This document shows positions 1 to 7,060 of a DNA stretch of 55,106 nt, piece by piece (the first letter of the stretch is position 1; each line of letters starts with the position of its first letter). Under the pieces are notes generated by a model. It was not told the DNA's origin and searched no databases. It was given only the letters and a program-made list of their open reading frames with translations. A program made the position numbers and the translations under genes. This DNA is from Actinomycetota bacterium (GTDB lineage Bacteria > Actinomycetota > Acidimicrobiia > Acidimicrobiales > RAAP-2). The stretch is taken from positions 1 through 55,106 of the forward strand of contig JARCRU010000031.1 in NCBI GenBank assembly GCA_029850535.1, given 5' to 3'.

Positions 1-192
1 CTGCCTTGACCTTGGACCGTGGCGGGTTGCTTTGTAGCCAGGTGTTCGTTACACCAATGGTCCCTGGGGGTTCTGGCGTGCTGAGGTTGAAGTAGGCAAC
101 GGTGCTTCAACCTGTAGCAGCCGAAGAATACGTGGAGGTTCCGATTGCTGAAACGCTTCGCGAATGTCATAGCGTCCGGGTACCATGTCTTC
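1..192. other. Left edge without an assignable gene
   Basis: No frame here gives a recognisable protein. The plus-strand frames close early, and the minus-strand open frame over this stretch runs antisense through the antitoxin below. A sequence resembling the island repeat (ACGC followed by AATGTC and CGT, about 153-175) lies just before the antitoxin gene, but its spacing differs from the clear copies. Confidence 0.4.
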
Positions 193-324
193 ATGACCCA
201 GTTCAACCACGCTTCGGTAAAGCGGAATGAGGCGCTCGAAGCACTCAGCGAAGAGGACCGTGTCTGGCTGGCTGAGCGTCTTGTTGAGTATCACGAACTC
301 CTCGAGTATCTTCACTCAAATTGA
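193..324 (+). CDS. Small putative antitoxin paired with Doc-like protein (43 aa)
   Basis: This 43-codon ATG frame encodes a very acidic helical peptide (core EALSEEDRVWLAERL, ending ELLEYLHSN). Its TGA stop (322-324) overlaps the TTG start of the next gene by three bases (TTGA). That coupling, the small size and the position before a Fic/Doc-fold gene are the usual layout of an antitoxin-toxin pair, so I infer that it neutralises the downstream protein. I do not recognise a Phd DNA-binding domain; at 43 aa it may be only the toxin-binding part of an antitoxin. No clear Shine-Dalgarno sequence is seen, and the frame stays open upstream of the ATG, so a longer product from another start is possible. 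Confidence 0.55.
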   Translation: MTQFNHASVKRNEALEALSEEDRVWLAERLVEYHELLEYLHSN

Positions 325-686
325 GAATTCCGTCTCTCGAGGTTGTCGTCGCGTTCAACCACACAATTCGTGAGGCTGATGAGTGGTTTGATGAGCCAGA
401 TCATCTTGACCGGGTGCAGAGACTTCTCGACCGACTTGCCGACGAGACGGATCCGGTCGTGGCCGCAGCGTTGAGCGTAAGTCGTTTGGCGCAGTCCCAG
501 GCATTCACTGAGGGGAATAAACGCACCGCGGTGTTGGTCGGCCGATGGATTCTTGATCGAAATGGATTGGGCGGCGCCAAGTTCATTCAAGAGAACGATG
601 TTGAACTTGCCCAACTCCTTCTGCGAGCTGCCCGTGGCTCCGACGTGAGTGGGGAAATCGTGGAGCTCTTTAACTCGCGAAGATGA
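321..686 (+). CDS. Doc/Fic-family protein (death-on-curing type toxin)
   Basis: A 121-aa single-domain Doc-size protein. The Fic signature is present as QAFTEGNKRTA (about residues 59-69), the counterpart of HxFx(D/E)GNKR. Members of this fold transfer phosphate (Doc, onto EF-Tu) or AMP (Fic) to target proteins. The glycine-asparagine-lysine-arginine phosphate-binding part is intact, but the position of the catalytic histidine is glutamine. The protein may therefore be inactive or work differently from P1 Doc. The TTG start at 321 is chosen because it overlaps the stop of the small upstream gene, the same arrangement as mntA-hepT below. Island repeat copy 1 lies just downstream. Confidence 0.75.
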   Translation: MRIPSLEVVVAFNHTIREADEWFDEPDHLDRVQRLLDRLADETDPVVAAALSVSRLAQSQAFTEGNKRTAVLVGRWILDRNGLGGAKFIQENDVELAQLLLRAARGSDVSGEIVELFNSRR

Positions 687-693
687 GCGAACG

Positions 694-742
694 CTTCTAC
701 CAAGACGCGACAGACAAATGTCTATCGTTTTTTCCTAGAAAG
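694..742 (+). repeat. Island repeat, copy 1
   Basis: CTTCTACC, then ACGCG (705-709), seven variable bases, AATGTCTATCG (717-727), a T-run and CCTAGAAAG. ACGCG starts 19 nt after the doc stop. TCTAT and (A/C)TAGA form a short interrupted dyad, and CTTCTA/TAGAAAG a wider one. The same layout recurs at 1491, 2772 and, partly, 4800. Confidence 0.8.
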
Positions 743-865
743 TTCCGCGAGTATTTCCCTGACTGAAGTCTGAACCAGTTCTGAGCCGTTCGCCGGTGTG
801 GTTTCCGTTGGTGACAGGATTTACCGGTACCCACGGAGTCACACGGCCCTAGTAATCTGACCATC

Positions 866-1156
866 ATGAAAACTGTCCGAGAAGAGATCGAGCAGAACCG
901 AGCGAGCATTGACGCTCTGGTGCATAAGCACCGCGGCATCTCCGCGTCGCTTTTCGGGTCGGTCGCGTGGGGCGAAGAAACAGCAAATAGTGATATTGAC
1001 TTCCTTGTCGAGTTTGAGAAGGGGAGTTCGTTGTTTGACCTTCTGCATTTGCAGGACGACCTTCAAATTCTGTTGGGCCGGAATGTTGATGTTGTCTCCG
1101 TCGGCGGACTGAAGAAGAGAGATGATCACATTCGTCTTGAAGCCGTGTCGCTTTGA
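866..1156 (+). CDS. mntA: MntA-type minimal nucleotidyltransferase antitoxin
   Basis: A 96-aa minimal nucleotidyltransferase. The polymerase-beta-like motif GSVAWGEETANSDIDF (about residues 31-46) supplies the G-S and the D-x-D metal ligands, and the rest fits an antitoxin of the type VII MntA-HepT systems. In characterised members MntA attaches AMP groups to the tyrosine of the HEPN toxin's RX4HXY motif and so blocks its RNase activity. The ATG start is preceded by a long leader that begins after island repeat copy 1. Its TGA overlaps the TTG of the next gene, which encodes the HEPN partner, so the two were translated together. The partner is frameshifted, leaving mntA apparently without a full-length target. 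Confidence 0.85.
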   Translation: MKTVREEIEQNRASIDALVHKHRGISASLFGSVAWGEETANSDIDFLVEFEKGSSLFDLLHLQDDLQILLGRNVDVVSVGGLKKRDDHIRLEAVSL

Positions 1157-1472
1157 GCCGGACTGACAACCTTCGCCTTCTTGACATCATCGACGCTTCG
1201 AGCGAAGTGGCCGCGATAGTTGCCGACGGTCATGATGCATATTTGGCCAGCGCTGTGTCCAAGCGAGCCATCGAACGATTATGGAAATCATTGGCGAAGC
1301 CGCCAACCTCCTTTCTGACGAAACAAGGAGTTCATTTCCGGATGTGGAATGGCGTGACATCACCAATTTGAGAATCCTCCTGGCTCACCACTACTTCAGA
1401 GTTGATGAGGAGCAGACGTGGGTAATCGCCTCAGTTTCGGTACCCGACCTGGCGAGCAAACTTCAGTCCTAG
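1153..1472 (+). pseudogene. HepT/HEPN-type toxin, broken by a frameshift
   Basis: Two overlapping frames together make one HEPN protein of about 106 aa. The first, from TTG 1153, gives the N-terminal half up to SKRAIERL. After about 1279 homology continues in the frame that contains MEIIGEAANLL, EWRDITNL and the catalytic motif RILLAHHY (RX4HXY), ending at 1472. One base appears to be missing near CGATTATGG (1277-1285), where HepT proteins usually read (N)LEIIGEA. As written, translation from 1153 ends at 1371 without the RX4HXY motif. An internal ATG at 1281 could yield the 63-aa C-terminal half alone. A sequencing error or programmed frameshift cannot be excluded. Confidence 0.75.
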
Positions 1473-1490
1473 CGATTCCGACTTTCACAT

Positions 1491-1535
1491 CTTCTGTGAC
1501 GCGATGGACCAATGTCTATCGTTTTTCATAGAAAG
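1491..1535 (+). repeat. Island repeat, copy 2
   Basis: CTTCT, then ACGCG (1499-1503), seven variable bases, AATGTCTATCG (1511-1521), a T-run and CATAGAAAG. TCTAT (1514-1518) and ATAGA (1529-1533) form the inner dyad. ACGCG begins 27 nt after the end of the HEPN frame. Confidence 0.85.
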
Positions 1536-1619
1536 CGAGAAGCGGACTCCCTTCGAGAGTGAATAAATGCAGGAGCCGGCAACTTGACATCGCGAGGTTT
1601 GTATAGCAAAGTAGTTGGC

Positions 1620-2408
1620 ATGACAGACATACCGGAACAGCCTGACGGAAACCTTGCGTACGCCAGCCAACTGCGATGGAGAACTCGAGTGGCGCGCGAC
1701 GGAAGTTGGTTCGCCCTCGTTGTCTTTGGCCTAGTCGTCCTGTTCGCGATGTTTTTTTACCAGTACCCGGGTCTTACTGCGTCATCGCTGGGGTGTCATG
1801 CATTCGGCAACGGGTTCACATGCTCGTCGGTCTCAGTCTCGCGAGGCGTGTTCGGATCGGGTCTTGGATCACCCACGTCCTCGCCAATCGATCATGTGAG
1901 CCCGTGGGCGACGACCTATTGGGTAGTGAGCATTTTTGTCGGCATTGCCATAGTCGTCGGCTTCTACTGGATACGGGCGCGTTCGTCGGGAGTTGCCGGG
2001 CGCATCTGGCCCTTCGCCACCGTCGGCGTCGGCGTGCTAGTGCTGGCGGTAGCGAGCCGAGGTTGGATTACGTTCAGGATTCCGGCAGACTTCTGGATAC
2101 GCGGTATGCAGCCTCTGCTGGTCATCGCGATCGGCCTCGTAGCGCTCGCGATCACCGAACGGAGTCGAGCGTTCCTGCTCTACGTCACTGGGTACCTTGG
2201 TCTCGCGATGCTTTCCTGTCTCTATGACGTCAGCAACCTCTTTGTGCGCCTCGGAATAGGTTCCACCTGGAACGGAAATGCTGAGGCGTTACCGAATCTG
2301 ATTCTGCCAGGTCTGTATCTGCTCATTGGCGGGGTCGTGTTCTACGTCTTGCGCCGCAGCGGTGTGACGTTCCACATTGCTCGACGAAGGATCAGCGATG
2401 GTCGGTGA
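1620..2408 (+). CDS. Membrane protein with about six helices, unknown function
   Basis: About 262 aa with six hydrophobic segments: ALVVFGLVVLFAMFF (near residue 35), WVVSIFVGIAIVVGFYW, ATVGVGVLVLAVAS, LLVIAIGLVALAI, AFLLYVTGYLGLAML and LILPGLYLLIGGVVFYVL near the C-terminus. I do not recognise a family. The ATG at 1620 is preferred over the TTG at 1584, because that TTG lies inside a TTGACA sequence and would add a hydrophilic extension. The last 11 nt overlap the start of a winged-helix regulator, so the two genes form one unit. The unit is flanked by island repeats on both sides like the toxin-antitoxin modules. A role as a regulated membrane effector is inference only. Confidence 0.7.
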   Translation: MTDIPEQPDGNLAYASQLRWRTRVARDGSWFALVVFGLVVLFAMFFYQYPGLTASSLGCHAFGNGFTCSSVSVSRGVFGSGLGSPTSSPIDHVSPWATTYWVVSIFVGIAIVVGFYWIRARSSGVAGRIWPFATVGVGVLVLAVASRGWITFRIPADFWIRGMQPLLVIAIGLVALAITERSRAFLLYVTGYLGLAMLSCLYDVSNLFVRLGIGSTWNGNAEALPNLILPGLYLLIGGVVFYVLRRSGVTFHIARRRISDGR

Positions 2409-2751
2409 GTCAAAGGATCCAACAACCCAGGAAACGAGCCCGACCGAAGATCTGGATGACACCGTGCACCAGCGAGTGCGACTCGGTATTCTGACCATTG
2501 CCAATGAATCACGCAAGGTCGAGTTTCGATTTCTGCAGGAGACCATGGGATTAACGGCAGGTAACCTCTCTCAACATATTCGAGTCTTAGAAGAAGCTGG
2601 TTTTGTTAATGTCCAGAAAGGGACCGACGGTCGTCGGCCTCGAACCTGGGTCTCCATCACCAGGGTTGGCAAGGTTGCTCTTCGCCAGGAGATTGCGGTC
2701 CTGAAGGCGTTAGTCAGTCGCGTCGAAGGTTCTAGCGCTCCTTCGAACTAA
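2398..2751 (+). CDS. Winged-helix transcriptional regulator (MarR/ArsR-like)
   Basis: 117 aa. After an acidic N-terminal tail of about 25 residues comes a compact winged helix: RLGILTIANES, helix-turn-helix around LTAGNLSQHIRVLEEAGFV (about residues 60-78), then the wing KGTDGRRPRTWVSIT and a dimerisation-type helix at the end. This matches the small winged-helix DNA-binding family related to MarR/ArsR. The ATG at 2398 is chosen since it overlaps the 3' end of the membrane protein gene by 11 nt; an upstream TTG in frame would intrude further. It probably controls its own operon, possibly through the dyad of the neighbouring repeat. Island repeat copy 3 follows 21 nt after its stop. Confidence 0.8.
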   Translation: MVGESKDPTTQETSPTEDLDDTVHQRVRLGILTIANESRKVEFRFLQETMGLTAGNLSQHIRVLEEAGFVNVQKGTDGRRPRTWVSITRVGKVALRQEIAVLKALVSRVEGSSAPSN

Positions 2752-2771
2752 CCGATGTTATGTGGGTGAAC

Positions 2772-2808
2772 ACGCGGCATACGAATGTCTATCGTTGTTT
2801 CATAGAAA
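2772..2808 (+). repeat. Island repeat, copy 3
   Basis: ACGCG (2772-2776), seven variable bases, AATGTCTATCG (2784-2794), TTGTTT and CATAGAAA. Inner dyad TCTAT/ATAGA as in copy 2. ACGCG starts 21 nt after the winged-helix gene and the copy lies about 55 nt before hicA. Confidence 0.85.
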
Positions 2809-2863
2809 ATGACGGGCCAGCGTAATTCGCTAATCTCGCTGATTGTCGCGACCGTTGTGGAAC

Positions 2864-3061
2864 GTGAAAGTCCGAGTAATCATCAGCGAACTGGAACGTG
2901 CGGGTTGGGTTCAGATTCGTCAGACGGGTAGCCATCGACACTACAAACACGCCACGCGTCCCGGCTCAGTGTGCGTGGCGGGGAATTTGGGTGATGAAGT
3001 ACCTAAAGGAACCCTCGGTAACATTGTGAGGCAGGCCGGACTTGAGAGGAGACCACGATGA
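2864..3061 (+). CDS. hicA: HicA family toxin (mRNA interferase)
   Basis: 65 aa from the GTG at 2864 (VKVRVIISELERAGWVQI), matching the usual HicA start MKxRxxIxxLexxGW; an in-frame TTG at 2843 would add seven residues not typical of the family. The dsRBD-like fold carries the catalytic histidine in GSHRHYKH (about residues 24-31), followed by VCVAGNLGDEVPKGTL and IVRQAGL, all standard HicA landmarks. HicA cleaves mRNA independently of ribosomes. The gene is toxin-first, and its TGA overlaps the hicB ATG (ATGA). Confidence 0.9.
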   Translation: MKVRVIISELERAGWVQIRQTGSHRHYKHATRPGSVCVAGNLGDEVPKGTLGNIVRQAGLERRPR

Positions 3062-3273
3062 CCGAATTCACCATCGTGATTGAAGATGCCGGTACCAATT
3101 ACGCGGCCTATGCCCCTGACGTTCCCGGCTGCATCGCCACAGGCGCAAGCGTGGCCGAGGTGACGGCCACTCTACGAGATGCCATTGCCGAGCACTTAGA
3201 GATTCTCCGAGACATGGGCGAAGAGATCCCCGTCCCTCATTCTCGCGCTGGGGTGATTCAGATTGCGTCGTGA
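3058..3273 (+). CDS. hicB: HicB family antitoxin
   Basis: 71 aa with the partial RNase H-like HicB fold: FTIVIEDAGTNYAAYAPDVPGC (DVPGC near residue 20), ATGASVAEV and the helix LRDAIAEHLEIL, ending in the short tail typical of single-domain HicB. HicB binds and blocks HicA. There is no C-terminal helix-turn-helix or ribbon-helix-helix, so repression of the promoter, if any, would need another factor. Translation is coupled to hicA through the ATGA overlap. Confidence 0.9.
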   Translation: MTEFTIVIEDAGTNYAAYAPDVPGCIATGASVAEVTATLRDAIAEHLEILRDMGEEIPVPHSRAGVIQIAS

Positions 3274-3288
3274 CTGCGCATTGACGGG

Positions 3289-3987
3289 GTGATTGGTACG
3301 CAACCTCCACGAACAATCATCTTCGATCTCTACGGAACCTTGGTACCGGGAGGCTCTCGGTTGCAGCGAGACACCCTCGCGTTCCAGATGGCCGACGTTC
3401 TGGAAGTTGATCGAATGAAGTTCGCAGACATCGTGCGTTCGACGTTCGACGCTCGGGTTCGCGGAACGATGGGTGGACTTTCAGAAACGATCTCGGAGTT
3501 GGCGCAACGGGTCGGAGGATCACCTACTTCGCGCCAAGTTGCATTCGCCGCAGAACAGCGCCTGGCGTTTTCCCGAGGATTATTGAGCGACACATATTCG
3601 GCGTCGTACTTGTCCCAACTGAAGTCGCGGGGATACCAATTCGGTGTTGTCACCGACTGTTCAGCGGAGACGCCGCTGTCGTGGGCCTCATCATGGCTGC
3701 ATGACGTTATTGACGTGGTTGCGTTCTCGTGTGAGCTCGGCGTGCGAAAGCCGGATCCTGAGATCTACCTGGCGGCCACTCGACGTCTCAATGTGCAGCC
3801 AGAGGAATGCGTATTCATTGGCGATGGTGGAAGCAACGAGTTATACGGGGCTCACGAACTGGGGATGGCAACCACGATGCTCGCTGATCCAAACTTGCTC
3901 GACACGGATCGTTTTGATGAAGTAGGTGCCTGGGACGGAGCCATAATTACGTCGCTCGCGGACCTGGTTCACGAATCGAGAGAGTGA
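3289..3987 (+). CDS. HAD-superfamily hydrolase
   Basis: 232 aa, a normal length for haloacid dehalogenase-like phosphatases. Motif I is IIFDLYGTLV (about residues 10-19) with the nucleophile Asp, and tyrosine at DxD position 2 as in many dehalogenase-type members. Motif II is GVVTDCS, motif III the lysine of ELGVRKPDPEIY, and motif IV IGDGGSNEL. The GTG at 3289 is the first usable start; it lies 15 nt after the hicB stop, so the gene may be read from the hic promoter. The substrate cannot be told. This is not a classical toxin-antitoxin component. Confidence 0.8.
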   Translation: MIGTQPPRTIIFDLYGTLVPGGSRLQRDTLAFQMADVLEVDRMKFADIVRSTFDARVRGTMGGLSETISELAQRVGGSPTSRQVAFAAEQRLAFSRGLLSDTYSASYLSQLKSRGYQFGVVTDCSAETPLSWASSWLHDVIDVVAFSCELGVRKPDPEIYLAATRRLNVQPEECVFIGDGGSNELYGAHELGMATTMLADPNLLDTDRFDEVGAWDGAIITSLADLVHESRE

Positions 3988-4080
3988 GACGTCAATACTG
4001 CCGAGCATCGGGTGTAACGAGAGACGAACGTATAGGCATACGGTTTGTTAACCAAGGATGGCACGTGAGAGAATCGGCGA

Positions 4081-4794
4081 GTGTCCCTGGGCGCCGACAA
4101 TGCGAATGTACTTCTGGAGCAAATCGACTACTACCGGGCGCGCGCTACCGAGTACGACGACTGGTTCTTGCGCCGTGGACGCTATGACCGTGGCGAAGAC
4201 GCCACACGACGGTGGTTTGAGCAGGTGCAGGAGGTGCGACAGGCACTCAGAGCCCTCGCACTTGATGAGAAGAACGTTCTTGAATTAGCTTCCGGCACGG
4301 GAATTTGGACCGAAGAACTTTGTACTCGGGTGGCTCATCTCACTGCAGTGGATGCCTCTAGCGAGATGATTGCGCTGAATCGTCAGCGATTGGGCGCCCG
4401 GGCAGAGAAGGTCACTTTCATTGAGGCGGATCTTTTTGAGTGGCTGCCCACACAGGAATTTGATGCGGTGGTCTTCTGCTTCTGGATAAGTCATATTCCG
4501 GTGAGCCGCATTGATGAATTCCTCGCCAACGTTGTGAAGATGCTCACACCGGGCGGAACGGTGTTCTTCCTGGACGCCCGCAAGGAGCACACCGGCACAG
4601 CCGCGGACCACGTGCTCCCTTCGCGGGATGAGGAATTGATGACCCGTCGTCTCGACGATGGACGAGAGTTCACGATCATCAAAAACTTCTGGACCGCGGC
4701 GGTGCTGGAGGATAAGTGCACGCGAGCCGGACTCAATGTAGAAATCCGCGAAACTGCCGATTATTTTCAATTCGGCACTGGAACTCGTGGCTAG
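4081..4794 (+). CDS. SAM-dependent class I methyltransferase
   Basis: 237 aa. Motif I (SAM binding) is VLELASGTGIWTEEL, about residues 64-78. The acidic residue after strand 2 is in LTAVDASSEMIAL, motif III is FIEADLFEW, and the post-I region VVFCFWISHIP and LTPGGTVFFLD follow the Methyltransf_11/25 pattern. The N-terminal LLEQIDYYRARATEYDDWF resembles small-molecule methyltransferases. GTG 4081 is preceded by GAGAGA at suitable spacing. It stands alone at the right edge of the island, and a degenerate island repeat follows its stop. Substrate unknown. Confidence 0.8.
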   Translation: MSLGADNANVLLEQIDYYRARATEYDDWFLRRGRYDRGEDATRRWFEQVQEVRQALRALALDEKNVLELASGTGIWTEELCTRVAHLTAVDASSEMIALNRQRLGARAEKVTFIEADLFEWLPTQEFDAVVFCFWISHIPVSRIDEFLANVVKMLTPGGTVFFLDARKEHTGTAADHVLPSRDEELMTRRLDDGREFTIIKNFWTAAVLEDKCTRAGLNVEIRETADYFQFGTGTRG

Positions 4795-4799
4795 AAGTC

Positions 4800-4830
4800 G
4801 TTTCTACCAGCACGCGCTCGGCGAATGTTT
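4800..4830 (+). repeat. Island repeat, degenerate copy 4
   Basis: TTTCTACCA (4801-4809), ACGCG (4812-4816), seven variable bases and AATGT (4824-4828) keep the order and spacing of copy 1. The hairpin half (TCTATCG to TAGAAA) is lost. ACGCG begins 18 nt after the methyltransferase stop, the same relative place as in the intact copies. Confidence 0.55.
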
Positions 4831-4971
4831 GCGGGGTGAGTCTCTCGTTGATCCGGGTGTTTCCGGGTAGCGGCGTGACATGTCATCGTTGTGCGAACAG
4901 GGATGACCCTTGCTGATGGCCCCATAGTGGTCGCCGCGTGGTGGTTGACTCCAGCCATCATCCTGTGTGCG

Positions 4972-6084
4972 CTAGTGGTCCGTCGCTGATTTGATGGAAG
5001 CCAGTTTCGATCGACCTCTTTGAACCTTCGCGATGATCTCGTCGGCGGGCTTCTTCCAGATGAACGGCTTCGGGTCTTCGTTCCATCCCTCGGTCCAGAT
5101 GCCGATCTCGTCTTCGAGTTGCGCGACCGAGTTGAACGTGCCCTTCTTCAGTCGACGGTTGGTGAGTTGGCTGAACCAACTCTCGACGAGATTGAGCCAC
5201 GACGAACTGGTCGGCGTAAAGTGCAGATGCCAACGTTCGCGCTTGGGATGCGCGAGCCACTTCATTATTAGTTCGGACTTGTGCGCCGAGAGGTTGTCGA
5301 GCACCACGTGAATCTCGAGATCCCTCGCCACGTGCAGGTCAATGAACTTGAAGAAGTCGAGCACTTCTTTCGACGAGTGTCGGGCCTTGGTGTCATAGAG
5401 CACCTGACCAGTCGCCACGTTCATGGCGGCGAACAGGTCGGTAGTGCCGTGGCGCTTGTAGTCGTGGGTCATGGTGGACCCTCGTCCCTTCTTCATGGGT
5501 AGCGAAGGCTGCGTGCGGTCGAGGGCCTGCACCTGGGTCTTCTCGTCGAAACTGAAGACCACAGCGCGTTCTGGCGGGTTCATGTAGAGGCCCACCACGT
5601 CGACCAGCTTCTCTTCGAAGTGCGGGTCCGAAGAGACCTTGAAGGTGTCGAGTTTCCAGGGCTTCAGTCCGTGATCCTTCCACACTCGCGCCACGGTGTC
5701 CTTGGAGACGCCGAGGTGCTTCGCCAGCGTGCGCGTACTCCACTGCGTCGAACCGTCAGCTGGTAGTTCGTTCATCGTCACCGCCACGATCTCGGCGACC
5801 GTGCCCTCGGGTAGCCACGAGGACCGTCCCCGTCCCGGCGCGATGACGCCGACCCCGTCAACTCCATCAGTCTCAAAACGTCGTCGCCATCTGCGCACCG
5901 CGTTGGAGCTCACGTCGAACGTGCGAGCCACCTCGTAGATTGCGGCACCGTCGGCCGACATCAAGAGTGCCTTGGCTTGCACAACTGATCGATGCGGTAG
6001 TGAGTGCGAGCGGGAGATTCGTTTCAGCGCCTCGCGCTGCTCGTCAGTCACCGGTAGGGATGGGGCCGCCAGTTTCGATGTCAT
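4972..6084 (-). CDS. IS630-family transposase
   Basis: 370 aa in one frame. The N-terminal half has two helix-turn-helix regions (AIYEVARTFDVSSNAVRRW and STRTLAKHLGVSKDTVARVW). The C-terminal DDE catalytic domain shows the three acidic residues in VVFSFDEKTQ, IHVVLDNLSAHKS and SSWLNLVESWFSQL (DDE_3 family). The stop codon TAG is formed by the last element base plus the flanking TA (4972-4974 read on the minus strand), so termination depends on the target-site dinucleotide. The ATG at 6084 lies about 40 nt inside the right end, whose inverted repeat could overlap the promoter. Confidence 0.93.
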   Translation of the reverse strand: MTSKLAAPSLPVTDEQREALKRISRSHSLPHRSVVQAKALLMSADGAAIYEVARTFDVSSNAVRRWRRRFETDGVDGVGVIAPGRGRSSWLPEGTVAEIVAVTMNELPADGSTQWSTRTLAKHLGVSKDTVARVWKDHGLKPWKLDTFKVSSDPHFEEKLVDVVGLYMNPPERAVVFSFDEKTQVQALDRTQPSLPMKKGRGSTMTHDYKRHGTTDLFAAMNVATGQVLYDTKARHSSKEVLDFFKFIDLHVARDLEIHVVLDNLSAHKSELIMKWLAHPKRERWHLHFTPTSSSWLNLVESWFSQLTNRRLKKGTFNSVAQLEDEIGIWTEGWNEDPKPFIWKKPADEIIAKVQRGRSKLASIKSATDH

Positions 6085-6128
6085 CCCGACATTCTAACTA
6101 CTTCCGCTATTTCAGCGACGGACAACTA
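4973..6128 (-). mobile_element. IS630-family insertion sequence
   Basis: Bounded by TA at 4973-4974 and TA at 6127-6128, the target dinucleotide of the IS630/Tc1-mariner group. The ends read inward GTGGTCCGTCGCTGATTT (left) and GTTGTCCGTCGCTGAAAT (right, reverse complement), matching at 15 of 18 positions. It carries one transposase gene with no visible frameshift. Both ends and the catalytic residues are present, so it may be mobile. It sits between the small-module island and the metabolic region. Confidence 0.85.
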
Positions 6129-6520
6129 GTGACCCGGTGCAAGTGCCCATCGGTGCATTGGGGGAAGTAGGGAACGAACCCGCGGTGGACGAGGGTGAGG
6201 AGCACGCAACGGTGTCTGGTTGACGCGAGTCGGTAGGACGCGGACGAACGTACGGTCGTGTTCTCGAAGCCACGCGCGATGAGGTTCAAGAATTACTGGG
6301 TGGCCCCCGAGACGATGAGTGGAGTCGACAATTTCGCGCGCGATGAGAAGTGCCTCGCTCGGGACCCTCACCGCCTTACTCGGTGGAGGCGGTCATCACC
6401 TTCGCTCGGCACCCCTCAGCAGCGAATGACCGCGCCAACGTGATGGCGCACGGGCGAGCGGTGGCGTTATGCTCGGGCCCGTAACTACGACTCCTCCGTG
6501 ACGGAGGTCGAAAGAGAAGG
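6129..6520. other. Intergenic stretch left of the PEBP gene
   Basis: No frame is convincing. The last 40 nt hold a short dyad (CTCCGT/ACGGAG, about 6493-6507) immediately before the ribosome binding site of the PEBP gene, which may be regulatory. Otherwise nothing is seen. Confidence 0.4.
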
Positions 6521-6529
6521 GTGCCAATC

Positions 6530-7060
6530 GTGACACGTAACCCCTATGAGGAACTACCCGAGGTTCCTTCCTTCACCCTCACCTCGAGCGACATTGTCGA
6601 CGGACAAGCCCTCGCCCTTCCCCAGGTGAGCGGGATGCTGGGTTCCGGTGGCGGTGACATCTCGCCGCAGCTGTCGTGGTCGGATTTTCCCGCGCAGACC
6701 AAGAGTTTCGCCGTCACCGTCTACGACCCCGACGCACCGACGGCCTCGGGGTTCTGGCACTGGGCGGTCGCGAACATCCCCGTGGTGACCACGTCGCTAC
6801 CCTCGGGGGCCGGGGACCAGTACGGGGCCGGGTTGCCCGCGGGGGCGCTACAACTGCGCAATGACGCGGGGATGACGGGCTACGTGGGGGCCGCGCCACC
6901 GTCGGGGCACGGACCGCACCACTACTACGTGGTGGTCCACGCTCTCGACGTCGAGAGTCTGGACCTCCCCGACACGGCGTCGCCGGCCTACCTGGGTTTC
7001 AATCTCTTCATGCACAGCGTCGCTCGCGCGGTGCTCGTGGGCACGTACGAGGAGTTTTAG
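6530..7060 (+). CDS. YbhB/YbcL-type PEBP (Raf kinase inhibitor-like) protein
   Basis: About 176 aa. Family landmarks are [18 protein letters not shown], the ligand-pocket motif [15 protein letters not shown] (about residues 60-75) and [10 protein letters not shown] (about 122-131). Bacterial members are small cytosolic or secreted proteins of uncertain function that bind anionic ligands. GTG 6530 is preferred over GTG 6521 because AGAAGG (6515-6520) is nine bases before it but directly abuts the earlier GTG. No signal peptide is seen. Its TAG shares bases with the stop of the convergent AI-2E-type gene. Confidence 0.9.
   Translation: MTRNPYEELPEVPSFTLTSSDIVDGQALALPQVSGMLGSGGGDISPQLSWSDFPAQTKSFAVTVYDPDAPTASGFWHWAVANIPVVTTSLPSGAGDQYGAGLPAGALQLRNDAGMTGYVGAAPPSGHGPHHYYVVVHALDVESLDLPDTASPAYLGFNLFMHSVARAVLVGTYEEF

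Noticed and set aside
694..2808. Island repeats as classical integron attC sites
   Set aside because: The expected RYYYAAC and GTTRRRY ends are not present and no integrase is in the window. Kept only as an analogy.
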